From Romanomermis culicivorax (Eukaryota > Nematoda > Enoplea > Mermithida > Mermithidae): a stretch of DNA of 64,000 bases. The stretch lies in NCBI GenBank assembly GCA_963922205.1, contig CAWUHX010000237.1, positions 62,001 through 126,000 on the forward strand, given 5' to 3'. Numbering within the stretch: the stretch's first letter is position 1; each line of letters begins with the position of its first letter. Of the stretch, positions 1-11,336 are shown piece by piece. Both the position numbers and the translations under genes were made by a program. The notes beneath the pieces are model-generated. The model did not search any database. It was not told where the DNA came from and saw only the letters and a list, made by a program, of their open reading frames with translations.

Positions 1-1239
1 TCGAGTATCTACAAAAAGTAGTTGAATTTGTTCAGAAAATTCAACTTCGCATTTTTTTATTAGATTTGAACACTGAAAGCAGGCAAAAGCCAACGCAAAG
101 CCATGAAAACAAAACTGTATTCTGAATTGAGTTTCAGCCTGCATTAGCTAAGCAATCATCAGTGTTCAACTCATTCAATATTTGAAAATATAGCTAAATA
201 ATCAGCAGATTTTTCGAAGGTTCACCAATGAAGGACCCATTGATTTCTCCTAAGCCAAGTCAGTTGACGGTGGCGGGTTCTATACATAACATAGTCCACA
301 GAACGTCATGTGTCACTTTAAATAAAATTCAATTTGTTCATCCCTGTTTGCTTGGTCGGGATCATATTGTATCCTATCTTTGGTCATTGACCTTTGGTTA
401 CTTTTCGATCTACTGCATCAATCGTTGCTTTGTTTCTGAACTATGAGAGTCTAATTGTGTATTGTATACATTTTAAAATGTTGATCGTCCTGGAGTCTTG
501 TGCATTTTTTAAAGCTTTTGTTCTTTTCTGACAAACGAGGCACCAGTTTGCACGTGCCTCGTACAACACCAAGTGATGTCAGCATTATACCACAAGTCAG
601 CTCGAGAGTAATGGAATCCCTAAAAAAGAACTCTAAAAACAAAATATTCAAAGTTTCAATATGAAGGGTGTTTATTTATTTCGTGCTAGTTTAATATACA
701 TTTTTTCAAGTGCAAACTTTTTATGATTGTTGTATTCTTTTTGAAAGCTCTTTCATCGTACTATCTATCCATCAGTATAAAAATAAAAGCACCAAGCTAT
801 TTTTTATGTTTCATCATTTTATCGAATTGCATAGACCACTTAAAAAAGGAAGCAAGTTTCGAAAATCAACGATCAGTAGTTTCTTTTTGTGGGGAACATG
901 TTGCCGTACATGTGGACAGTGGACTGTGCAGATAATGCTTTGAAAATGGATCCGATATGATTATGATGGACAAGATATATTGGAGGGCGATCAAACACCC
1001 AGTCATACCGTCACAGCATCTTAAAAAAAGTGTGCCTGCTGATGAAGGGATTATGACGAAAAACTGCTGGTCTATTCAAGAAATCTTCAATGAAGTGGAC
1101 ATGAGGTAGCATTTACAAAATTTTACTTGAAAATTTGATCTTGTTTGCGCGTGGTGCCTAGACTATTGGAAGCAAAAATGAAGAAGAATAGAGTCGATAT
1201 GTGCATATTGTTGTTTGAGATCCATATAGTTGAGAAATC

Positions 1240-1745
1240 AGATTTTCATTGGTATCACTATCGATGAGATACCATCACCCTACTAAAACCTAATTCAGTG
1301 GTGACAAAAAAGATAAAGCTGCACTAGTAAAAGGGAAAGCACACATCAGACAGCAAAGTTGTGGCAAATAAATTCTAGCATTTCGAAAGCATTATCTTGA
1401 TCGATTATTTGGAGTGTGGAGCTACCAAAAATGCCCAATATTACTTAAAGTTGCTTCAGCACTTGCAGCAAAGAAAAACAATTTGGAAAGTTTTACAATC
1501 GACCATTGTTGATCCATGCTGGGCACTGCTTCCGAGGCCAACCTAATCCCCAGGTTTGGCGTCCATTAACTATGAGTACCGCCTATTTTCAGAATTGAAA
1601 AAATCTCGTGGTAGAAATCACTGCACGATGTGTCATCGACCATCAAGCAAAAGTGACCCTCAAAGACTTATATGAGGAAGGCCTGGAAACGTTGCTTGGC
1701 CGCTGGAAGAAATGTGTTGAAGAGAAGTTTGAATACGTCGAAAAA
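1240..1745 (+). pseudogene. Decayed mariner-type (DD34D-like) transposase remnant
   Basis: Several frames contain recognisable pieces of a mariner transposase in the right order. Around 1395-1480 a frame reads like the block LIDYLxxGxTxNAxYYxxLLxxL. Around 1535-1600 another frame reads like the SPDLAPxDYxLFxxLKK block (here SPGLASINYEYRLFSELKK). Around 1680-1745 there is the C-terminal RWxKCVxxxxxYVEK block. Frame changes and stops interrupt every segment, so no functional protein can be made. No inverted ends were identified. It lies just upstream of the last ENPP exon and probably sits in an intron of that gene. Confidence 0.72.
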
Positions 1746-2073
1746 TGTGACACGATTGAAAATTTGAATGCATTTCGCTTGGTTTATATTTTTTCCAGAG
1801 CAAATGAAATGAAAGCCAAAAAGGTCATCTCCATAAAAGCTTGTTAACATTATCATTTTTGCTCGACTAGGAAATCTATTTAAAAAATAATTCATCACGA
1901 CACAAGTATCAATGATTCCACTTCAGTCCTCATCGATAATCATCAACAATATGATATAAGAAGTACAATAATATTTATTTTTTACCTGTTAGTATAATAC
2001 TTTTAGACTCACTGTTTTGGAACCACCTTGCGATGCCGATTCATTTCTAAATCCGATATTATCATCATTTTAG

Positions 2074-2458
2074 ATACCACTGGAAAAATAATGCCAGAGT
2101 AGGTCCGATCATAATATTCAACGACTTTAGATACGTCAACGAACCTGCAGAATCAAAAGACATGCATTTTTATCCATATGGAGCACACACATATCTGAAC
2201 GACGATGATCAATTGAGGTCGATTTTCGTCGCAAGTGGACCATCTTTAAAGCCAGGATTCGAATTCGCAAGCAATGAAATGGAAATTGTTGATATTTACC
2301 CATTAATATGCAATATTTTAGCGTTGAAAGAAATGGCAAATAATGGTAGTTTCGATCGGGTGAAAATCATGTTGAAAAATAAGGCGTTTTGGTCAAACAT
2401 GTCTCCTCTAACAATGTTTCCAATTTTTGCCATTGTTGTCATAAGTGCTAAATTATAA
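2074..2458 (+). CDS. ENPP-type ectonucleotide pyrophosphatase/phosphodiesterase, 3' terminal exon
   Basis: This is the last exon of a type I phosphodiesterase/nucleotide pyrophosphatase family protein. These are secreted or membrane-bound metalloenzymes that hydrolyse phosphodiester or pyrophosphate bonds. The exon opens after a CATTTTAG acceptor (2066-2073) with one base that completes a split codon. It then encodes YHWKNNARVGPIIIF, GAHTYLNDDDQLRSIFVASG (counterpart of the GxHGYDN...MxxxFxAxGP block), FEFASNEMEIVDIYPLICNI and NNGSFDRVK, all in the family's order. The His of GAHTY matches the C-terminal metal-binding His. The protein ends with a hydrophobic stretch (LTMFPIFAIVVISAKL) typical of a C-terminal anchor signal, with the stop at 2456-2458. 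The upstream catalytic exons (Thr nucleophile, SDHG motif) were not found in positions 1-2073, so the gene probably begins before this window. Mariner debris lies in the presumed intron. Confidence 0.85.
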
Positions 2459-5199
2459 AGGAATGACATTTTTTCGAGTCTTGTAGTCAGGAGTAAAAAA
2501 ATTATTCATGTTCTCAGACTTATTGGTATCTCCATAAATCTTGTGAACAATTAGTCTTCTCAGCAAGTGACAAAACACCGAGATACTCATGATTCCAATA
2601 GGTGTTGTCTAGAACGTCTAAAGAATCAAGAGTCCGTTTCCAATATCTCCTGAACTATAAGACCTAATTGTCATAATTTTCGTGCAATTTGAGAACTTAC
2701 AAGTTTAAGAAAACTGTCAAAATCCTCAACAGCCTTTTTGGCAATTAATGCAAGACCACATTTAATTCTTGGCGAACAATCATTAGTAATTCATGTCTAT
2801 GAACTTTAAGTTCAATAAGTGAGTTCAATTATAAATATGGCTGTTTTCAAGTCATTTCTAACTATTTTTAACACGGTACGCCTCAACTATACAAATTCCA
2901 GGCTGGCGACGATGATTGACACACTTATGTAAGATTCCAGGGTAGATAGACCCTAGTAGAATTTCAAACTCTTTTTGAGTAATCAATTTGATACAATATT
3001 GACACCGAAATCTAAAATCTGCTATGAATAGTAAGAGGATTCTTGTCTGTAGATTTTTTGAATGAATCAATTCCACGTATATGTAAGAAACCATGTAGAA
3101 GACCAATCTTGCATAAGTTTCCAGGTGATTGATTGGAAAATTGTTGAAAGATGAAAAGATGTGAAGGCGAAGATAAGTTTGGCTACGATGTAAAAGTGAA
3201 TCAATATGACGAAAAATCGAGAAAGCTAAGCTAATTGAGCTTGCTTGTAAAATGCTTGTAGATTCAAAAATTACAAAATTAACACCGCCAGAAAGCCTTT
3301 GCTACAAAATTCTCGACTCAAAAAACAGTTCAGAGTTAGCTGAATATGCTCACATGATTTAAATTCTATGTGGTATATGGTTTAGTAAAAAAATCATAAA
3401 AATTTGCTTTCTACTTTTTTATTAGTAGCATTTCGGGAAAGACTAATTAAGAGGCGACCACAATCGGTAAGACGACAGAAAAAATTGTGGAGCGGAGTAG
3501 CCCGAATACATTGTCTGCTGCCGAATAGACATTTGGTTTTTTTCTCATAGTAGAGGGAACACAGGTTAAGACTCGGATCTCTGGAGTACGACCATGTGCG
3601 CAAGTCTACATTTACAACTCTGTTCTCTTCCTGACTTCTCGTTATTACCCGTTGATTGGAAGTTACCTGATCTCAGAAAGTTATCGGATCACCTGCAGTC
3701 CTTTAGAACAAAAGCAGTTGATCGAGTGTTGAGATTGGGACAGACCGAACCGTTACACACTATTTCAACCTAAGGTTTCGGCCTTATTAGGTGAAGTAGC
3801 GGAGTTTTCCATCATTTTCGATGAACCGTAGTCACCCGGGTAATTTGACAACCCTAGTACTGGTCACTTTTACTCCATCTGAAAATCATCTGTCATAATA
3901 TTTGGGCTTTGCACTATTCGTCGGCTCTAAGACTACAACGATAAACTGGCTAATAATCAGTCACCCTGATCCAATATAATCGCTTCCTGGCTTTACCCAA
4001 CACCGGCTCAGTCGCCAGCAGGTTTCATCGACTTGCTCCATGTAAGGATCTGAAGTCGGCAGGAAACGACGTCTATTCTTACTTGGAAATTCCAGTGAAA
4101 TCTGAAGAACGTTGAATTCGGATCCGGATTTTACCCGGGCTACAAAAAAGCGTACAGCCTTAAAAGTTTTTCTCAGCCAGACAAGCGAGAGTGTTTTGAT
4201 TTTGTTTATCAGAGAGCTTATCTGCTCAGCCTTGTCACCTCAAATTCTCATGTCTATTCCAACAAGAACGCGGACTATACCCGCAGTAATAGTAAACCAC
4301 TTTTATCGAGGTCAATTTTTACTTAAATTCTTTCGAAGTCAAATGATCAATTGTATTCGGCTAAAAGAACAAACTCATTGTAAAAAAGCTTTAACACAAT
4401 GCAAAACTGAACAGACTAAACGTTAGGCAACCGGTTTTGGAAAATTTAACAATCATGTTCAGCTGTTCCCAGGAGGAAAATTTGCACTTTTCTAATTGCA
4501 AAACTTTCAGAAAAGTAAAGTAAAACCAAATTTCGCGTTTTTCTTTCAGAAATACATTTCTCAGCAGTTTTCGCTGAATTTGTTGATTTTTCTAGAATCC
4601 GTCAAAAAATCTCTGAAAATAAAATTTAGTAAAGGAAGTTTGCTTTTGAACGCAAAAAACTGTAACCTGACATCTGATTTGGTTACTGTGGAACTTTTAG
4701 GCTGGCCGTTTTTCGAACGACCTCTATTTTCAGAAAAAAAGACTAATTTTTTTGTCCTGTTATTTTTCATAGCATTGATTGTTTTTTCCATTCATTTTTC
4801 ATCATCTTTAGTTTGTCTAATCAAATTTTTCGTTTTATATTGATTTTTTTGTTTCTAACCATTCAGGATTTTCAACAAATTAATCGTTCGTGAATTTTTT
4901 TTTTTCACTAATGTTTGTTCAGTTATCTGTCATTTTCTCCGTCATTGGAACAACGACATATATATTTCGGCAGTCTAAAAGAGATTCGGATTATTGTGTC
5001 ATGAGAAACCGACTTCTCAGAAAATATCACAAAAGAGAAAATTACCATAATGCAAATGGCACTACTAACATAGGTTCCCGGTGACCTAGTTTTCAACAAA
5101 AGCCCTTCCTCGAGGAGGCATGAATATAGAAAACAATAACATAATTTTTTGAGAAACGTATTGTGGCTAAAATCTAGAATTTTTTCATTAGTGGTTAAA
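2459..5199. other. AT-rich stretch with no supportable gene
   Basis: Only short, low-complexity open frames occur here, for example plus-strand 4496-4843, which is rich in Phe, Leu and Lys. No conserved motif, convincing splice pattern or RNA gene was recognised. It probably holds the ENPP 3' UTR, spacer, and the promoter/5' UTR of the gene that starts at 5200. Confidence 0.5.
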
Positions 5200-8059
5200 A
5201 TGTTATTGTTTTCAATGCTATGGATTCTAGGGACGATAATGCTCGATGAATGCAGAATATTAGCTCCCAATCATCGCGACGGGCGTCTGATACAAGACAT
5301 TAATAATCAAACTAGCAACAGGCTTAGACCTGTAGATTTCGATGATATTCCACAAAAAGTAAGCAAGTTTACGTTTATGTGACCAAGCATGGTGAGTACA
5401 GCAAGTGGAGGAGGCTGGAAATTTTGTGGAAATTCTAGCGCTACTAAAGCTAAGCTATAGTCTAAATGGCACATGCAGCGACAAGAAAAAACGAAAGTTC
5501 AATTCGGCACACAATTTTCACGGCGTGAAAACATTATACTACAGAAAAAAATGAATTTTTTCAAAGAGGAAGACAAATCAAAGAAATACTACCTTGCTTA
5601 TTCATTTTTCATTTACAAGTGCATTTGACCAGGGTTATGAAGAAAATTATCAGCCGGTCTGTTTGTCGATCATAGATGAGAAAGTTTTTGTCATTGATTA
5701 CCGTAATAATCTAATATTTTTCTGAACTGAACGTAAATTGATCGGTTTGCTGCATCTGCTGTTTCCAAATGAATAGACTATGATAAAATGTGCAGGTTCT
5801 AACTCTTGATCACTGTTTCCTTGTACTCACGTACTGAACGAATAAACGAAAATTTGGGGATGGAGTGCTACTGAAAAATGCCTTTTCCCGCGCGTTTTAC
5901 TGTCCAAAAGTGTCGAAATTTTATTCAAAGTTACATGTGACTCCCTGCTTTCCAACATTTATTCGTTGTTTTTACAATTCGATCATAGCTTCTAGACTAC
6001 TCTTGTTGTCAATGATGGAGCATTTTTACTCCCAAATCAGCAGTTTAAGATGAAGCTTTATTCTTTCCAGTGTTGAACAGGGAGCATAAATTTGAATTCC
6101 TAGAAGCTCACGAAGAACAAAGCCGCTGGGAAGTGCAAGCCTGAAGTTCAACAAAAAAATCTTTGTCATCAAATATACTCAATTTTTAATAGTCAGGTAT
6201 CAGTAATATAAAATCAAATTTTTTGCTTCAATTTCCGATTTTATCTAATTCAGAATTTTCGAGAGCTCCATTGATGTTCAAGTGCCGTTCAATTATCCAC
6301 GGAACTTTACTGTAATGCAATCAAGCGTCTCTAGATTGTTTCATTCGGTTCCAACTTGATTATTGACTCTCAATTTGTTACCTTTAATTAAGTTCATGAG
6401 AAACTTTATTGTATTCGACAATTGTGACAGTTCAGCAAGAAAATGGTTGCTTTTATACTGTTCTTGAAACCTCGAAAATCAAATAAAACCATTCCAAATT
6501 GGGCAAAAGATGTTGGATTTAGGTAATAGACCAAAAATAATATTTAACTTTGCCTAAGACGTTAAAAAATCAATTTTCGGGTTGATAGAGTGTTGAAATA
6601 TTGTAATTTTTCAGGCAGTTCAGGAAAACCCGCAGATTTTGTTGTTTTTCATTAAAGTTTTAGTGAGAGATATAGAAAGCAAAGCCTTCCCTAATTTTTT
6701 ACATGCTAGATCTCCAATAAAACTGGTCTGAATTTCAGAAAAATTTGCAGTACTTCCTTCTGAATTATAATGTAATTGTGGACATGACTAGAAAATTTTC
6801 ATTTTTACAAAAATATGTTAATGCTGAACGCCAGGACGGTCAGAAATTTTACTACATATCAAGCAGACGACACGTTAGAAACTCGATTCAGTACATATCA
6901 CCAGCTGCAGCTAAAATGAATTTCCTCAGAAAGTAACTGAGTTTAAATACACCTACAACATGTTCATTATGAAACTTGGCCCTGAACTTCTCAGTCTATT
7001 TTTTCAGATTAGCAGTGATATACACTTGAGTAATCATGTAGAATCAGTAAATTTGATGAGCATTTTCAATTGCTCAGTCTTCTTCACAGCATTTATTTGA
7101 ATCTTGAATCCTTATAACTAGAACAATTTTGAAAAAATTGTTGCGTTTTCAATTAAACTCCACTCATTCTGAAATGAAAGATGCAGCGATCTCGTGAAAG
7201 TAAGTACAATAAAAGGCAACTATTAAGCTTGTCACTGTAATCAATGGCAAAAATTTTGTCATTGAGCAATTAACAAAACCACTGAAAATTTCCTTCAATG
7301 ACCGTGTTACGTGGTCATAAATTTCCCGAGTTGCACTCATGTATCGAAGCAATTCTGTCCAAATCGACAGTTTAAAGCATGATGCTTTTTTGAACGATTT
7401 TGGCTTTCATATTGAAAAATTTTAGCGTTTTTTTATGTTAAAAAGTTTTTCACTAAGTGAAAATTGCGTATAAAATGGAACCTACTTTTCTGGCTTTCGC
7501 TGCGTACATCATTTTAAATTACATGAGCTATAAAGCCGGTAAATTTGTTACATGAATTCCTGAACTTCTGAAATTTGAGAATCGAACGAGCCCAATTGTC
7601 CGTCCCATGAATTTCTGAACCATCTTTCTTAGAATACGCGTAGAAAGTCCACGAAACAAACAAGTTGAAAACATATTTTCTAAATTTTCAGTAAACCACG
7701 CTTAGATATTTTTGGTTAAAAGTTCTATAATAATAAAAACTCATTACTGTAAATTTTACAATAAAATGATGGACCAATTTCAGTTGAGCTTGAAAATCAA
7801 CACAAAAATTTCCAAATCGGCCGTTTATTGCAACCCCTTTGACGAAATGGACCACTGCATGACCGTACTACTCACGTCCAAAGGCGCCGCCCTGATCACC
7901 CAAACGGACCACTGCGTGTGTCCCAGGGGCTACACGTGCCCTAAAGACCCTCGTCGCACAATGTACCAAGAAAAATGTGACTACTTTTACGATTCCCGCT
8001 CCTGGCAATGTTCTATGGTTTGTTTGCCAGTTCAAGAGAAATATGTATCTTCTTCTTGA
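5200..8059 (+). CDS. Putative small secreted cysteine-rich protein (two exons seen: 5200-5358, 7784-8059)
   Basis: Family not recognised. Exon 1 (ATG at 5200) encodes a signal-peptide-like start (MLLFSMLWILGTIMLDEC) and a polar region with an NQT glycosylation site, ending at a clean donor (GTAAGC at 5359) in phase 0. The terminal exon opens after an AATTTCAG acceptor (7776-7783), also phase 0. It encodes eight cysteines, including a CVCPRGYTCP motif and a C-x9-C-x3-C spacing near the end, with the stop at 8057-8059. A polyadenylation signal AATAAA lies at 8077-8082, 17 bases past the stop. Joined, the product is about 144 aa, secreted and probably disulphide-rich. The spacing recalls colipase/prokineticin-like or EGF-like toxin folds only loosely. 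The intervening 2.4 kb may contain another exon. One candidate is 6739-6932 after TTTCAG, open for 64 codons, but its end phase does not fit. The start, intron and join are inference; the last exon is the strongest part. Confidence 0.55.
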
Positions 8060-8076
8060 ATTACTATATATAGTGA

Positions 8077-8082
8077 AATAAA
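8077..8082 (+). terminator. Polyadenylation signal AATAAA
   Basis: A canonical hexamer just downstream of the cysteine-rich protein stop. It supports 7784-8059 as a real terminal exon. Confidence 0.6.
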
Positions 8083-8129
8083 ATAATGTAATGGTTATTG
8101 TGAGAAGCTGGTTTTACCCCTATTCAGCG

Positions 8130-8265
8130 AAACACGCAACAATGAAACTTAAAATTGCGAAACTCAAAACAGTGAAGTCGCAAAACAACGAGGTCTCAAT
8201 ACAGCGATTTTCAAAACAGTGAAGTCTCAGAACAGATCCTCAATATAGCGAATTTTCGAAAAAGT
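8130..8265 (+). repeat. Left inverted end of a degenerate DNA transposon with internal iterons
   Basis: The segment starts near CCCCTATTCAGCG and then contains repeats of AAACTCAAAACAGTGAAGTC and GTCTCAATACAGCG. The reverse complement of 13288-13372 carries the same blocks in the same order (CCCCAATACAGCC, AAACTCAAAACATCGAAGTC, TCTCAATACAGTGA), so the two form an inverted pair. GypsyB is inserted between them. No transposase was recognised in the remaining interior (8266-8715 and 13213-13287), so it is probably a non-autonomous element. Confidence 0.55.
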
Positions 8266-8711
8266 TATCTTAAAAAGATTGTTGGCGCATGGCCTATTTG
8301 GTCCTCCATTTCGATCTGGTGGATGCTGGTTGTCACACAGATTTCTGACATTATGGCTTTATAGCATGTGTTTTCACGACATTACAGCTTTTTATCCTGA
8401 TTTGTTTATTATTAACATATCTACATACATGTTTTTTATTTATTTTCCTTTTATTGACTTATTCCCTTCTATGCTCTTCTTGTTTCGAGCCATTTTGTTT
8501 TCTTTTGGTTTAATTTTTCATATTTTGTAATTTTTTCTTTTTACTTGACTTTTTATTAAATTATTTTACTTTTCGTTTATTTGGTTTTTGTTCTGCCTTT
8601 ACTGCCTAATTATTTTATTCATTTCATTTGCTTATTTCATTTTGTTTTAGTTATTTCACAGCGCAGCAAAGGCATGTGAAACTTAGATGGCCAAATGTAA
8701 CTAAAAATAGA
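8266..8711. other. T-rich interior of the interrupted DNA transposon, no gene seen
   Basis: A strongly T-biased sequence on the plus strand between the left inverted end and the GypsyB insertion site. The open frame at 8279-8530 is Phe/Leu/Tyr-rich and lacks any family motif. Confidence 0.4.
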
Positions 8712-8715
8712 CTAT
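8712..8715. repeat. Target-site duplication CTAT (left), GypsyB
   Basis: CTAT immediately precedes the 5' LTR and is repeated at 13209-13212 immediately after the 3' LTR. A 4-bp duplication is typical of Ty3/gypsy integration. Confidence 0.9.
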
Positions 8716-9593
8716 TGTAACGTACCTGCTAAAGCAGTACTGTAAATATGTAGCATACTGTATGTGATAGACATTTATTAGATATTATTTTATTTTCGCA
8801 TTTTATCGTCTCAAGGGTGTCTGGGATTCACACCCAAACATTCCTATAAAATTACGTGAAGTACTTTATTTTGACCGGTTCACACCCCGGTAGCCCAATT
8901 GAGATGCCCCAATTAATTTGCACAAACGGCAGCTGTTCCCCTAGAACCTACACTAAACTACACATTCCACAGCTACCGTAATCCCCCGTAAAAGTCGTAA
9001 ACAACACCTGCACACAGTAAAATACATAGAAGCCCCGCCAGACAGTAGTCTCAAGTGTAACGGTAGTGGCGGCCACACAAAACATGTGTATACAGAGAAA
9101 CCGATACAGGAAGCATGCACAGAAGCACAGAGGTGTGGCCAAGCCCACTGTAGGAAGCAAGCGAAGCACGAAAAGCATACAGTACCAGGAAAGCATTAGA
9201 AAGGCGTAACTAAGGAAGCATAAAAAGCGTAGCAGGAAGTGACGATTGGCGGAAGAAGATGGACAGAAGCTCGACCTCCCGCAATGCCCAGGGAGTGGCC
9301 AAAACGTCGTATAAAAGAAGAAGCAAAGCATGATTTAGTAGTTATTTTTTTGTGAATTTCGATCCGCGGCCATTCGTTTTTATTTGCAAGCAACCGTCTT
9401 CGAAAGCAATTAAACCGTGTCGTATATTTTATTTGCAAGCAACTGCGCTGTCCCCTTTTTTTGTTATTCGACGTTCAAGCGACCGTCGATCATTCGTGTA
9501 TTATCGCCGTATTGTACCGCCCGCGCCCCTTTGTTCCCGCCGTAGCGACCGTTGGTTGAAAGTAAAGTACCTCACACAAATCTGGTTGTTACA
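8716..9593 (+). repeat. GypsyB 5' LTR
   Basis: An 878-bp direct repeat partner of 12331-13208, starting TGTAACGTACC and ending GGTTGTTACA. It contains a TATAAAAG promoter box at 9310-9317. A long minus-strand open frame across it (about 8948-9331) is a by-product of its composition. Confidence 0.95.
9310..9317 (+). promoter_or_regulatory. TATA box of GypsyB 5' LTR
   Basis: TATAAAAG in the 3' third of the LTR. The same box is at 12925-12932 in the 3' LTR. The position fits a U3/R boundary some tens of bases downstream. Confidence 0.6.
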
Positions 9594-9597
9594 TATT

Positions 9598-9614
9598 TTG
9601 GTGACCGTACCGTA
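9598..9614 (+). promoter_or_regulatory. Candidate primer-binding site of GypsyB
   Basis: TTGGTGACCGTACCG lies a few bases after the 5' LTR end. It begins with the TGG expected from pairing to a tRNA 3' CCA. The tRNA identity was not determined. Confidence 0.45.
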
Positions 9615-9836
9615 CCGTTAACCACTGGAACTCCCTGCCCCCAATTAGGTGTACTCTTATCCGGGCATTTAGAAGCATTAGATAATACAGTAGTAATCAT
9701 TTCCTACAGTAAGACAGTATTCATAGAAAGCAAACTGGAAATCCCCTCCAACAAAACATTAAGCGATACATTTAAACGAATAAAGCGTGAAGCAAAAATT
9801 GAAGCATTTAAGCAGAAATCCCAATGTAAACCAAGA

Positions 9837-11279
9837 ATGACCCACCAAAGGCAAGATCATTTAGGAGAAATCGTTAGAGAACAGATAAACGATTTATTTT
9901 CAGAACATTTTCCTACCCTATGCACACAATTGAATCAGAATACAGTAAACCCTACCCTAATAGACGATCTCAGAACAGCAAACATTCGTAATAACATGGC
10001 AAATAATTTCTAGGCGAAACCTACAGTATTCACGGGCGGCGTGACCCAACATTTTGGTGAATGGAACAAAAGATTTGAACAATTCATGGCACTCCAAGGC
10101 ATGAAAGATACAGACGTACAGTTAAAGTTGGCATGTTTAGAAATTCATTTTGGAGGAGCCGCGTTAGCAAAATTCAAAAGTTTAGCCAATTCCGAAAACC
10201 CTCCCTACACATACGAGCAGTATAAAGTCGCATTACAGGCATTTTTCCCAAACAATAGAGATAATGAGCTACATCAACAATTCTTACGCAAAAGAAAACA
10301 AAAGCGTTCAGAAACAGTAACTGAATTCTTGTTTGATCTAGAACATCTCGCAACCCTCGCCTACCCTAACTTTAACACAGACGCACGAGAAATGATCATA
10401 AAACCCCTCTTTGTAGAAGACATGCAAAACAAAATCAGGGAAGCAATTAGGTATAGACGGTTCGCAAATTTAGAAGAAATGTCAGACGAAGCAGCTTACA
10501 TTGAACAGCAAATCCTTAGAAATGAGCTAAAATCTAACGCTTTTCCCCTTATACCTCCAAAACCCGAACCCATCTTTTCCCTAACCAAAAATACAGACCA
10601 ACAGGAGCTTTTGCATCAGTTAGAACAACAAGTAAAAGATTTACAGTTGCAGATCAAACAAAAACGTCAATCCCCACAACAGAGTAGCTACAACAGTTTC
10701 AGTAACAATACTTTCAGCAGGAATAATGCTTACAAGAACAATACCACCCCTAGGCAACCCACATGCTTCCAGTGTGGACAAATTGGACACGTAGCTCGTA
10801 ATTGTAAATCAGTAGGCACCCATAAATCTTGTGAAATCTGTTTCCGTAATAATCACAGTACGCGTGATTGTAAAAGCCAATGCATCCACTGCTCCCAAAC
10901 AGGACATAGATCTGATAGCTGCCTTTCAAAACCCTACTCCAATTTTCAATGTTTTATATGCAAGCAGTGAGGTCATACAAGCAGGTACTGTCCAAATCAA
11001 CAGAGTTGTAATATTCAAAATTGCATTGAGTACAGGCAACCCCAACTCCTCATGGACATTGATGACCCCGCATTTTACTTAAAATTACCGGCCATAACTA
11101 ACAGCCCTCAGACTACTTTAGGAACTATCATGCCCAACACCCACCGCCGTAGTGACGAATACATCCTCAACCTGGACGTACCCGCTTGGTGCACCATGTC
11201 GCCACCCCCCACGCCTGAAGCCGCAAAAATCGAAAAACCGCCGCCCACCATCCCTGTAGGCTACAAGATCCCCCGCTAG
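9837..11279 (+). pseudogene. gag: GypsyB Gag (capsid-like region, coiled coil, four CCHC knuckles) with in-frame stops
   Basis: The Gag polyprotein forms the particle and binds RNA. The frame is open from before the first ATG (9837) and continues past a TAG at 10011-10013. The capsid-like section (10041 to about 10530: GGAALAKFKSLA, FFPNNRDNELHQQFLRKR, TVTEFLFDLEHLA) resembles retrotransposon Gag domains. A Gln-rich coiled coil (LLHQLEQQVKDLQLQIKQK) follows at about 10600-10670. Four zinc knuckles come next: CFQCGQIGHVARNC, CEICFRNNHSTRDC, CIHCSQTGHRSDSC, and CFICKQ-stop-GHTSRYC. The last is broken by TGA at 10968-10970 inside the C-x2-C-x4-H-x4-C pattern, showing that the stop is a lesion and not a natural end. 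A Pro-rich spacer runs to TAG at 11277. All segments share one frame with the downstream glycoprotein. Confidence 0.88.
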
Positions 11280-11336
11280 CAAGACACCACGCGGCCCACG
11301 GCCCCCGAAACCCCATCGAAAGCAGGCTGCAACTTA

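Noticed and set aside
1..80. Possible upstream ENPP exon (frame reading EYLQKVVEFVQKIQ)
   Set aside because: Resembles a helix seen before the SDHG block in ENPP proteins, but there is no donor site and no SDHG motif nearby.
4496..4843. 115-codon open frame rich in Phe, Leu, Lys
   Set aside because: Low-complexity AT-rich frame with a same-size frame on the opposite strand, no motif, no splice or polyadenylation context.
6739..6932. Internal exon for the secreted protein gene
   Set aside because: Good TTTCAG acceptor and an open frame, but the only donor candidate gives a phase that does not fit the terminal exon. No cysteines. Left as an unproved alternative.
8948..9438. Cys/Phe/Leu-rich minus-strand frames over the GypsyB 5' LTR (also 12563-12925)
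   Set aside because: They lie wholly within the LTR, recur in the other LTR with changes that do not respect the frame, and resemble no protein.
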